NCBI GenBank assembly: GCA_028873595.1
Contig: JAPPOV010000022.1
Location: forward strand, 1-64,000
Direction: 5' to 3'
Length of the DNA stretch: 64,000 bases
DNA from: Gemmatimonadota bacterium
Lineage (GTDB): Bacteria; Gemmatimonadota; Gemmatimonadetes; Longimicrobiales; Gaopeijiaceae
Under the pieces are notes generated by a model. It did not search any database. It saw only the letters and a program-made list of their open reading frames with translations, and had not been told where the DNA came from. The position numbers and the translations under genes were made by a program. Positions 55,665-62,572 of the stretch are shown in pieces; position 1 is the stretch's first letter; the number at the start of each line of letters is the position of its first letter.

Positions 55665-57129
55665 CGGTCGAGGCGATCGCGTCGCCCTGCGAAGAGGGGG
55701 GCGACTCGGGTACCATCTTGGTTGCTGCGGCCATCCGTTTGGACAGCATGTTGCCCTTGTGCGGGAAGGGCTCTCGAGGTGTCGGGCGACCGAGGAAGGG
55801 AGCTAGTTTTTCGAATCCTTCCCCCGCCACGATGTCGATCACGAGCAGATCGTCAGGGCGATCCTTGAAGTACTCTTTGACGTTCCGCACATGCTGCTCA
55901 TAGACGAATCTGAAGCGCTCCGGAACAAAAGCGTACGTACCGTACGTCGCTGCACGAAGCAGGCGGCGCACCTTGAGATGGATCTCCTCCTCAGTGGTTT
56001 CCACGTTCTTGAAAGCGGGGCGATTGAACCAATGGTTTTCACACGACTTAAGCCAAGTATCCGTATCCCTTACGGTCAGGATGAATTTTGATCCCGGGTA
56101 GGCCGCATCGAGCTGGGCGAAGAAAGGCGCGGCTGAGATGTCGGTCAGGCCATCATGATTTTTGAGAATGGAGAGGTCGTACTGACCGTAGGCCAGCTCG
56201 GTGAACGTGTCTTCGTCGATCGGATAATGCACCGCGTCGAAACCGATCATCTGGAGTGCCGCCGTCAAGCTACGGGTTCCCGTGCGGCTCAGGCCGATCC
56301 CGAAGACCTTCGGCTTGGGCGTGGAATACCCGTAATGGACCCGATCTGCGTTGCGCGCCAACCACTCGTTTAGCTCTGCCTCCGTGAATGGGGATTTCTC
56401 CTGAATACCGAGGCGGCCCATCTCGGATTTCGACCGCTCCGGGAGCGTCTCGATGAACGCGTGAACTTCTGCCGGTGAGGCGCTCTTATCCACGTTCCTT
56501 CGCGCGTACTGGATGGCCTCTCGGGCGATCAAGTAGTCGTTCGCTTCTATTTCGTTGCCAGGCCAGTCGTCCATCGCCATTTCCAATCGCTTCAGCTGTT
56601 TGCCGGAGCGACTTCGAAGCTCACGGAGCGCGTATTTGACGAAGATGTGCCGGTAGTACTGAAAGTGGTCGTGAAGCACGTCAAAGTTGCGGAACCGCTT
56701 TCCCATGCGCATGGGCTTCATGGCCAGGTTCCGGAGCCTGGACTCCGGCCTCAGCACGTACTTCATGTCGTCCTCGGGCACCTCGACGGACGCCATCGCT
56801 CGCACCAGGTCGATACGGGTGATGTGGAGTCCGCAATGCACTCGGCCGCGAAAGCGATCCGACACGAATGAGTCGATGTAGACAGCCGTGCACTGGTCCA
56901 GAAATGGACGCAGGTCCTCCAGAATGAGGCAATCAGCATCCAGGTAGACGACGTAGTCGCATTGGTGGTCGATCCTGAGCATCTGGTTGACACATTCCGT
57001 GAACGGTCTCACATCGTCGATGACATGCACGTTCTCCGGTTGGATGTGCCGCTTCGCCAGCTTGAGCGACAACTCGCGCGTTCGCTCGTCCACCTGCCTG
57101 AATACTAGGTCGATCTTCGCCACGGTCAT
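55636..57129 (-). CDS. Glycosyltransferase-like / sulfotransferase fusion protein
   Basis: A 497-residue two-part protein. Residues 1 to about 210 resemble a GT-A glycosyltransferase: YVVYLDADCLILEDL gives a DxD motif at D64-D66, followed by FVSDRFRGRVHCGLHI. Residues about 275-460 are a sulfotransferase: VFGIGLSRTGTRSLTAALQ (279-288) is the PAPS 5'-phosphate loop, and KFILTVRDTDTWLKSC matches the 3'-phosphate strand with Arg and Ser/Thr region. A charged 60-residue linker joins them. No signal peptide or membrane segment is seen. It could add a sugar and sulfate to the same acceptor. The sulfotransferase half is secure, but the N-terminal half is inferred from the DxD context. Confidence 0.75.
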   Translation of the reverse strand: MTVAKIDLVFRQVDERTRELSLKLAKRHIQPENVHVIDDVRPFTECVNQMLRIDHQCDYVVYLDADCLILEDLRPFLDQCTAVYIDSFVSDRFRGRVHCGLHITRIDLVRAMASVEVPEDDMKYVLRPESRLRNLAMKPMRMGKRFRNFDVLHDHFQYYRHIFVKYALRELRSRSGKQLKRLEMAMDDWPGNEIEANDYLIAREAIQYARRNVDKSASPAEVHAFIETLPERSKSEMGRLGIQEKSPFTEAELNEWLARNADRVHYGYSTPKPKVFGIGLSRTGTRSLTAALQMIGFDAVHYPIDEDTFTELAYGQYDLSILKNHDGLTDISAAPFFAQLDAAYPGSKFILTVRDTDTWLKSCENHWFNRPAFKNVETTEEEIHLKVRRLLRAATYGTYAFVPERFRFVYEQHVRNVKEYFKDRPDDLLVIDIVAGEGFEKLAPFLGRPTPREPFPHKGNMLSKRMAAATKMVPESPPSSQGDAIASTDGRTGTARS

Positions 57130-58007
57130 TCAGCCCATCTGATGGATCGATTGGCAAGGCCAGCAACTCTCTCGAACAGCTCCTGATGCTTCGGATTCAT
57201 CTCGGCTTTCCAACGCAGGTCTAGCTGGATTCCACTCCCGTGCTCTTCGTAGTAGCTACGACTTCGCTCCCCAACTGAGACGAATGCCTGCCCCGAACTC
57301 GCGATCATGGAGCGAGCGGCCAGGTACTGGGTGCCGTTGTTGCCCCCGAGAGGATGATGCGGGTGTCGATCGAATTTCAGCATATCGACCGAGAATTCCA
57401 GGTCGAGCAGCGTGCAAATTCGACGGAGGCTGGCTTTCGGATTCGTAGCGAATTCCTCATACCGAAGCCGCAGTTTGGGACCCTGATGTTCCGCATAAAG
57501 CCTTCTCGAACGATCGATCTGCTCCATCCAGTCGCGGATCTGCTTCTCCGGGTCGCGGTCCGGGTATTTTCGGATACGCGAGTTGATCACGGCACGTCCG
57601 TCTCGCACCAGAAACAAAAGTGTTGATCGCGCCCGGGAATCCGATGCTTGCAACTCCTTGGTCCGAGCGCGAATCCACTCCGGATCCTTTGTCGAGTCGA
57701 CGATGAGCTGCCGACCGACATGGCGGGCGACTTGGGGATACAGCGGTTCGTCGCGGTTCCACTCGAACGTGGACCACACCGGACAACCCTCACCGCAGAT
57801 CTTGCAAACACGCTTGCGCAGTATCTTGCGTTCGTCGTGCAGGTACCTAGCCTTCGCTCCCTCGCCCATATAGAACACGTCGGCGTGCCCATCTAGGACG
57901 AGGCCGAGTAGCGTGGAGCCCGAATGCCCGGCCCCACATATAGACACAGAATGAGTCGGGGCAAGCTTAGACAAGAATGGGCGCGAGCGGTGCTGATTTG
58001 GAAACAT
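57126..58007 (-). CDS. PAPS-dependent sulfotransferase
   Basis: A 293-residue sulfotransferase, first gene of the operon. The 5'-phosphosulfate loop is SICGAGHSGSTLLGLVLDG (25-34 core) and the 3'-phosphate motif is LLFLVRDGRAVINSRIRK (R135, S143). A cysteine cluster between them (VCKICGEGCPVW: C68, C71, C75) may bind a metal and is typical of a subgroup of bacterial sulfotransferases. The stop overlaps the fusion gene in ATGA on the minus strand. PAPS-synthesis genes are not in the window. The acceptor is probably a carbohydrate or glycolipid, by inference from the neighbours. Confidence 0.87.
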   Translation of the reverse strand: MFPNQHRSRPFLSKLAPTHSVSICGAGHSGSTLLGLVLDGHADVFYMGEGAKARYLHDERKILRKRVCKICGEGCPVWSTFEWNRDEPLYPQVARHVGRQLIVDSTKDPEWIRARTKELQASDSRARSTLLFLVRDGRAVINSRIRKYPDRDPEKQIRDWMEQIDRSRRLYAEHQGPKLRLRYEEFATNPKASLRRICTLLDLEFSVDMLKFDRHPHHPLGGNNGTQYLAARSMIASSGQAFVSVGERSRSYYEEHGSGIQLDLRWKAEMNPKHQELFERVAGLANRSIRWAE

Positions 58008-58537
58008 CGCAGGAACAAGGCATCCAGAGGTTTTCTGAATGAGGAGCGGAAGTTAAGCCAGGCGTTGTCGGTGGACCAGTTTGCGCCGGGCGCGTTCCAC
58101 CAGACGCCACAGGGGGAGTGTTGCTTCGTAGGGCACCTCCATTGTCCTGGCTCCCACGTTCCCAAACCGAGAGCCAACCTGACGCGGCGACTCCCGGGGC
58201 GTTAGGCATCTTTACTAAGGAGACGGGCGCACGTGGTCCCAGCGAATCTGTGCCACGGGAATCAGCCGCGTACTCGACTGGGTCGAGGAGCTGAAGGCGC
58301 GGGTCTCGCCACAGCTCGCTGTCGTAACGAAGCTGGCCGGCTTGACGAACCGGAGTTCGGAAGAACTGGACGGCATCGAAGCCATCGCTGAAGGCTTTTG
58401 GGGCTGCTCTGCTTCGGCTAAATTACGACCCGGCGCCCTCCAGCAGTATCCACAGCTTCTCGGTACGCAGTCCAATCTTCGCTGAATCACTCTTCGAGCC
58501 GCTCGAATTGGACCGGTGACCTCGCCGCCGATTTCGC
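58008..58537. other. 530-base gap without a convincing intact gene
   Basis: This interval lies between the start of the sulfotransferase operon and the end of the TVP38 gene. The first 200 bases must hold the operon promoter on the minus strand, but no clear -35/-10 pair stands out. The remainder contains a start-less coding-like stretch listed separately (58219-58485). No inverted repeats or transposase remnants were recognised. Confidence 0.5.
58219..58485 (+). pseudogene. Coding-like fragment without a start codon
   Basis: A + strand frame open from 58219 (after TAA) to TGA 58483-58485 encodes about 88 residues with protein-like composition. Examples are ISRVLDWVEELKARVSPQL and LAGLTNRSSEELDGIEAIAE. 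There is no ATG, GTG or TTG at its beginning with a ribosome binding site. It may be the remains of a decayed gene. I recognise no family, and chance is possible because high-GC DNA gives long open frames. Confidence 0.3.
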
Positions 58538-59146
58538 TCAGCGCGAAATCAGCAGATCTAGAAGGGCGGAGCCGCCGAAGACGTAGATCGCCATCAGCAC
58601 GGCTTCTCCGGCGAGCACGGAGAGGAGTATGGTTGCGGTCCTCATGCGAATCAGCGTGGCCAGGTACACGATGAGATCCGTCGGAACGAAAGGAAAAAAG
58701 CTCCAACCGACGATGATTGGCGGGCCGAAGCGGGCCAGCTGCAACTCCATTCTGTGGTACGCGGGCTTCGACGCTCGCAATTTTTCGAGAGCGCTCGCGA
58801 ATCCGAAGTGTTTAATCGCAGTGATCACGATGAAGCTCGACAGTACGATTCCGATCAGGTTCAGCCAGTAATTCTGCCACGGGGGGAAGATGACCACCCC
58901 GATCAGCAGAACAGGCGTGCTGGGCAGAAACACAAGGCCCCTGAGACTGACCACGAGCAGGTAGACCAGCACCACGGCAGCAAAGTTGTCCTGCACGTAT
59001 TGGCGTACAATGTCCAGTGTCCCCTCGAAGTCGACCGCGAGGTATTTCCAGTTGAAATACAGGGCGATCGCGATGACTCCGATCCAGACGACCAAAACGA
59101 CACGCCGGAGGCGAGTGTCGACGGCGAGTCTGGCTGGTTCGTTCAT
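58538..59146 (-). CDS. TVP38/TMEM64 (VTT domain) membrane protein
   Basis: Integral membrane protein of 202 residues related to DedA/TMEM41/TMEM64, a family linked to lipid scrambling or membrane homeostasis. It has a first segment RVVLVVWIGVIAIALYF, then LRGLVFLPSTPVLLIGVVIFPPW (shown in part: FLPSTPVLLIGVVIF) and GPPIIVGWSFFPFVPTDLIV, the re-entrant-loop region with a Pro. ATG 59146 is chosen; the frame from 59236 adds 30 hydrophilic residues without a better ribosome site. Upstream of the glycan operon on the same strand, but 530 bases away. Confidence 0.82.
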   Translation of the reverse strand: MNEPARLAVDTRLRRVVLVVWIGVIAIALYFNWKYLAVDFEGTLDIVRQYVQDNFAAVVLVYLLVVSLRGLVFLPSTPVLLIGVVIFPPWQNYWLNLIGIVLSSFIVITAIKHFGFASALEKLRASKPAYHRMELQLARFGPPIIVGWSFFPFVPTDLIVYLATLIRMRTATILLSVLAGEAVLMAIYVFGGSALLDLLISR

Positions 59147-59284
59147 GAAAAACGCTTGGCTTGTTCGAGTATGAAGGTTCTGGTCAGTGTCTGACCGACC
59201 TCGTACCTGTTGACAGCCATGGGTCGATCCAGTCATTGGTGAGCTTACTCATTCCAACAATCCGCACAACCTGAGGAGATCGCC

Positions 59285-59566
59285 GTGCTGTTCGCCGCTG
59301 AAATCAATTATGGTGGGTCCGATGTAGACACCATCGTTCGTCGTTTCGCTGGTGTGGGAGACGATGAATTCCCAGAGGGCGTGCGTTTGGTTAATCGCTA
59401 CCACTCGCCCGGGACGAAGTGGGCCGTCGTGATCGTCGACGTGGACAATGTCGTTGCTTTACAGCTGTGGCTCGCTCAGTGGATAGACATCCTTGATATT
59501 ACTCTGCACCCCGTGACCACGGATGAGACCGTCGCGCCCGTGGTGGAAGCAATGCTGGCTGATTGA
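59285..59566 (+). CDS. DUF3303-like small protein
   Basis: A 93-residue protein that resembles the DUF3303 family (ferredoxin-like alpha/beta dimer proteins). It shows MLFAAEINY at the start, LVNRYHSPGTKWAVVIVDVDN in the middle (core YHSPGTKWAVVIVD) and VTTDETVAPVVEAM at the end. GTG 59285 follows GAGGAGATC, a strong ribosome site. Function is unknown. It is divergent from the TVP38 gene and convergent with the PH-domain gene. Confidence 0.6.
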   Translation: MLFAAEINYGGSDVDTIVRRFAGVGDDEFPEGVRLVNRYHSPGTKWAVVIVDVDNVVALQLWLAQWIDILDITLHPVTTDETVAPVVEAMLAD

Positions 59567-59594
59567 GTTTCGCCTGCCCGTCCATGGCGGAGCT

Positions 59595-59630
59595 GAGGAC
59601 CCGCCCCTCCGAGGGGAAGAGCGGGGCCTC
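59595..59630. terminator. Long hairpin between convergent genes
   Basis: GAGG-A-CCCGC (59595-59604) pairs with GCGGG-G-CCTC (59621-59630), with an inner CCCTCCGAGGGG self-pairing loop. It lies 29 bases after the DUF3303-like gene and in front of the 3' end of the PH gene, so it may block transcription from both sides. No T tract follows. Confidence 0.4.
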
Positions 59631-59743
59631 CTAGCGTTGGCTCTTATCTGACCAACAGATCCTTTTCAAACGAAGGCCTCTGTCCGCAGGAAGTCTCTGA
59701 CGATATGGACAGCCTTGCTGCCCGGGCGGCGGCGAGGAACTGT

Positions 59744-60385
59744 CTAGGGGAGCTTGTTCTCAATCCGCATCAGCGTGTCGCGGATCTCCCGCAGTAACTC
59801 GTCGCTCCCTTTCAGCGGATCGGCGATTGCTTCGGTTGGTGCGGAGTGGGCGGCGGCCGCCACCGCGTCGCGTTGCCGCAGCACCGTATCCCGAAACTTT
59901 CTCGCATCGACGATGCCGACGAGCGTGATGAGAGCGCCGGCTGAAGAGTGTCCGGCCGTCTCGACCTTTATTGCCTGTAGGTCGAAACAGCGCATTACGG
60001 GTCCCTCGATCAGCGCGAGATCCGTGATCTTGTCCAGAGGGACGGTCTGCTCTTGGCGGACAAAAATGCCGCGGCTGACCTTCAGCGACCGTTCTGTAAG
60101 GACGCAGCTCATGTGCTTCAGGTATCGCTCGGTGAAGTGAGTCCCAACGAGGAACCAAATTGGAAGAAGGAGAATCCCAACGACTGTGGCCGTGCAGATC
60201 AGGGCCCCTGAGAGGAGCCAGTAAGTTCTGACTTTTCGGTTGAACGCGGCTTGCGCCAAGACGGTTTCGTGGGCCAACGGGATCTCCAGAATTGTGAGGA
60301 GCCGAGCGAGATTGCGCCCGACGGTAGTGTGGCACAGCGAGGACCTCAACGGCCACCTCCACCGCTGGGCTTCCTGAACGAGCAT
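59744..60385 (-). CDS. Bacterial PH-domain (bPH2) membrane protein
   Basis: A 213-residue protein. It has a membrane segment pair near residues 55-85 (YWLLSGALICTATVVGILLL), then a bPH2 domain: ERYLKHMSCVLTERSLKVS, GIFVRQEQTVPLDKITDLAL and FDLQAIKVETAGHSS. The C-terminal part is charged and coiled. The first 45 residues are not typical for the family, and the real start may lie closer to AQAAFNRKVRTYW, though no good start codon is there. Related YdbS/YdbT proteins affect envelope and antibiotic tolerance. The role here is unknown. Confidence 0.75.
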   Translation of the reverse strand: MLVQEAQRWRWPLRSSLCHTTVGRNLARLLTILEIPLAHETVLAQAAFNRKVRTYWLLSGALICTATVVGILLLPIWFLVGTHFTERYLKHMSCVLTERSLKVSRGIFVRQEQTVPLDKITDLALIEGPVMRCFDLQAIKVETAGHSSAGALITLVGIVDARKFRDTVLRQRDAVAAAAHSAPTEAIADPLKGSDELLREIRDTLMRIENKLP

Positions 60386-60603
60386 GCCAGCGCCTGATTC
60401 GCACTGGCCGGCCGCGGAAGGGAATCGTCACGACAACACCGTGACCCAGGGGTTCCTGGAGAAGAGGATGAACGTTCTCGCCACGCTCAGCTGGATGCGG
60501 CTATGCGTGTTGTTTGGAACAGGCCCGGGTCCCGGGTTTTCGACACGTCTTTCTGCCGTCATTTCCCGGATCCACAAATGTCATTGGCGCCGCAGCCAGC
60601 ACA

Positions 60604-60999
60604 TCACCTGAAATACTGATGACGGATGTACCCCACACGTGTTCGCTCGAAGTGCTTCAGGGGCACATCCATCTCCTGGAAGACATCGACCACCTCTTGA
60701 GTGATGTTGCCGTAGATCTCGATGGCGAGGCTTTCCGCCAGCTCTGCGTGCCTTTCGACGTAATGCTGCACGGGAGGGTTCATGACGTGCGCCAGCAGCG
60801 CAGAACTGTCCTTGTAGATCTCAGTCCAAGTAAAGACCGAAGGGTCATCAGGGTCTGAATCGAAGTTGTGGAAGAGCATTCCCGGTTCGCTTTCCTCCAC
60901 CGCTTTGTCGACCTCCTCTGCTATCTGCAGATAACGATCTTCGGATCCGGCACGTACACGAACGCGTGCGATCAGGACGAAGGGTTCTTGATCAGACAT
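60604..60999 (-). CDS. Antibiotic biosynthesis monooxygenase (ABM) domain protein
   Basis: A 131-residue protein with a dimeric ferredoxin-like ABM fold. It has FVLIARVRVRAGSEDRYLQI at the start, GMLFHNFDSDPDDPSVFTWTE in the middle (core SVFTWTEIYKD) and NPPVQHYVERHAELAESL at the end. Members degrade quinones or heme or act as small monooxygenases without cofactors. Without a partner gene the substrate is unknown. ATG 60999 follows AGAGGTG. It stands alone, with about 200 bases on each side. Confidence 0.8.
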   Translation of the reverse strand: MSDQEPFVLIARVRVRAGSEDRYLQIAEEVDKAVEESEPGMLFHNFDSDPDDPSVFTWTEIYKDSSALLAHVMNPPVQHYVERHAELAESLAIEIYGNITQEVVDVFQEMDVPLKHFERTRVGYIRHQYFR

Positions 61000-61062
61000 T
61001 CTTCACCTCTGGTATTGTTGGGACAGTCAGGCACTTGGAAGCTCGGTTGAAGCTACGCGATT

Positions 61063-61117
61063 CTGCCTCCTCTGAGGCGATGATGCCGGTCGGAGGCGCG
61101 AATATCGGAGGAGGCAG
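61063..61117. repeat. Inverted repeat in a divergent intergenic region
   Basis: CTGCCTCCTC (61063-61072) and GAGGAGGCAG (61108-61117) are a perfect ten-base inverted repeat with a 35-base spacer. It lies between the divergent ABM gene and the hypothetical gene at 61206, where an operator for either could lie. Chance cannot be excluded in GC-rich DNA. Confidence 0.4.
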
Positions 61118-61205
61118 TATCGACGGGCAGCCCGATTCCCCCTGTCGGCGCCGTTTCGTATCTTGTCGTCCCCGTACGACTGCTTTTTACCGGAATCGAA
61201 CGACC

Positions 61206-61715
61206 ATGTCTGAACGTGCTGCTACACTTCTCGAAGGCCGTCGAGAGCGCATCGAACGCATTCTCGGGCGTGAAATCGAGGCACCGACCGCTGGAGCCAA
61301 TGCGCCGATTTCCGATGAGACTCGGTCGTACCTGCTCAGTGAAGTTCAGGATCTTTACTGGAATGAGATTGAGTGGGAGCACATTACGGATGAGGAGTCT
61401 CTGGAAGCCGGCCCACTCGCCGAGCTAACGTTTCCGGGACTTCTGGCGTACGTGCGCGGTCTCCTTCTCAGCGAGGTGATGCCGGATTCGCTCTCGCCGG
61501 CCAACCCCAGGCCCCAGGCCGTCGCTGATGCACTCGATTTCCTGGCCGTCCGTGTGGTCCAGCTCCAGGATGAGTTGTCGGGGCCGGACGCCGGAGATCG
61601 GGAGCGCCAGCAGGCAGAACTGGATATGACGAACGGCCTCATCGATCAGGTGCTTTATCTCTACCACGGTCTCGATGAGGGGGATGTCGAACGGGTGGAG
61701 CAGGCCCCGGCCTGA
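61206..61715 (+). CDS. Hypothetical acidic helical protein
   Basis: A 169-residue protein I do not recognise. It is helix-rich and acidic: RAATLLEGRRERIERILGRE near the start, then SYLLSEVQDLYWNEIEWEHI, a loop with SLSPANPRPQAVADALDFLA, and AELDMTNGLIDQVLYLYHGL near the end. No signal peptide, membrane segment or cysteine pair is present, so it is likely cytoplasmic. ATG 61206 is used; the frame from 60966 overlaps the divergent gene. It precedes the phosphodiesterase gene by eight bases and is probably in its operon. Confidence 0.65.
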   Translation: MSERAATLLEGRRERIERILGREIEAPTAGANAPISDETRSYLLSEVQDLYWNEIEWEHITDEESLEAGPLAELTFPGLLAYVRGLLLSEVMPDSLSPANPRPQAVADALDFLAVRVVQLQDELSGPDAGDRERQQAELDMTNGLIDQVLYLYHGLDEGDVERVEQAPA

Positions 61716-61723
61716 CACTGACG

Positions 61724-62572
61724 ATGGCGTTTCGGCTCAGGCCTCGCCCCGGCCGGGCGTATCTGGCTGGAGCCCCCATGCTTGTTGCTCATCGGGGTGG
61801 AGGCCGGCTGGCGCCCGAAAACACGATGGTTGCTTTCCAGTCGGCGCTCGACGATTGGGGGGCGGACATGCTCGAACTCGATGTTCGACTCTCACGGGAC
61901 GGCGTCGTGATGGTGATCCACGACGAGACGGTCGATCGCACGACGGACGGAACGGGGCGGGTGTCCGAGTTCACGCTCGCGGAGTTGAAGGAGTTCGACG
62001 CAGGATACCGCTTCGAGGACCTCGAGGGCGCTCCATCGTTTCGGGGCAGAGGGGTGAGGATTCCGACGTTACGTGAACTCATGGAGGCCTGCCCTCACGT
62101 CTGGCTCAACATCGAAGCGAAGGAGGCCCAGGTCGCGGGGCCGCTCGTCGAGACGATCCGGTCGTTCGGCGCCGAGTACCGGGTGCTGGTCGCTGCAGAA
62201 CACGAGCGCAACCGTGTCGCTGCGCGTGGCTACCAGGGCCCGTGGGGAGCTAGTCGGACTGACTGTCTTCTGTTTTGGGCACTGCACCGACTTCCCGGGG
62301 GTGGAGGATTTACGCCGAAGGTCGACGCGTTCCAGATTCCGGACCGATGGAAAGGGCGGCAGGTGCTCACGCCGCGCCTGGTCGAGGAGGCGCATCGCAG
62401 AAACATCCCCGTACATGTGTGGACGATCGACGAACCGGATGACATGCGGCGACTTCTTTCGTGGGGCGTCGACGCGATCCAGACGGATCGACCGGACCTG
62501 CTGTCGGAGGTACTCGTTGCCGAGTCGGGGCGGCCGTTCCCACCCGTCAAGCGACGCTCAGGCTCATTGTGA
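61724..62572 (+). CDS. Glycerophosphodiester phosphodiesterase
   Basis: Cleaves glycerophosphodiesters to glycerol-3-phosphate and an alcohol. The 282 residues show MLVAHRGGGRLAPENTMVAF near residue 20 (catalytic His-Arg), MLELDVRLSRDGVVMVIHDE (metal Glu and Asp, second catalytic His) and a C-terminal HVWTIDEPDDMRRLLSWGVD followed by TDRPD. No signal peptide is seen, so it is the cytoplasmic UgpQ-like type. The stop overlaps tilS (GTGA). Confidence 0.93.
   Translation: MAFRLRPRPGRAYLAGAPMLVAHRGGGRLAPENTMVAFQSALDDWGADMLELDVRLSRDGVVMVIHDETVDRTTDGTGRVSEFTLAELKEFDAGYRFEDLEGAPSFRGRGVRIPTLRELMEACPHVWLNIEAKEAQVAGPLVETIRSFGAEYRVLVAAEHERNRVAARGYQGPWGASRTDCLLFWALHRLPGGGGFTPKVDAFQIPDRWKGRQVLTPRLVEEAHRRNIPVHVWTIDEPDDMRRLLSWGVDAIQTDRPDLLSEVLVAESGRPFPPVKRRSGSL

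Noticed and set aside
57924-58205. + strand open frame of 93 codons at the start of the sulfotransferase operon
   Set aside because: It overlaps the 5' end of the sulfotransferase gene on the other strand, lacks a ribosome site and shows no protein-like pattern.
58201-58207. GTTAGGC resembling the core of an integron attC site
   Set aside because: No complementary RYYYAAC partner at a suitable distance, no cassette structure and no integrase were seen. A seven-base match is expected by chance.
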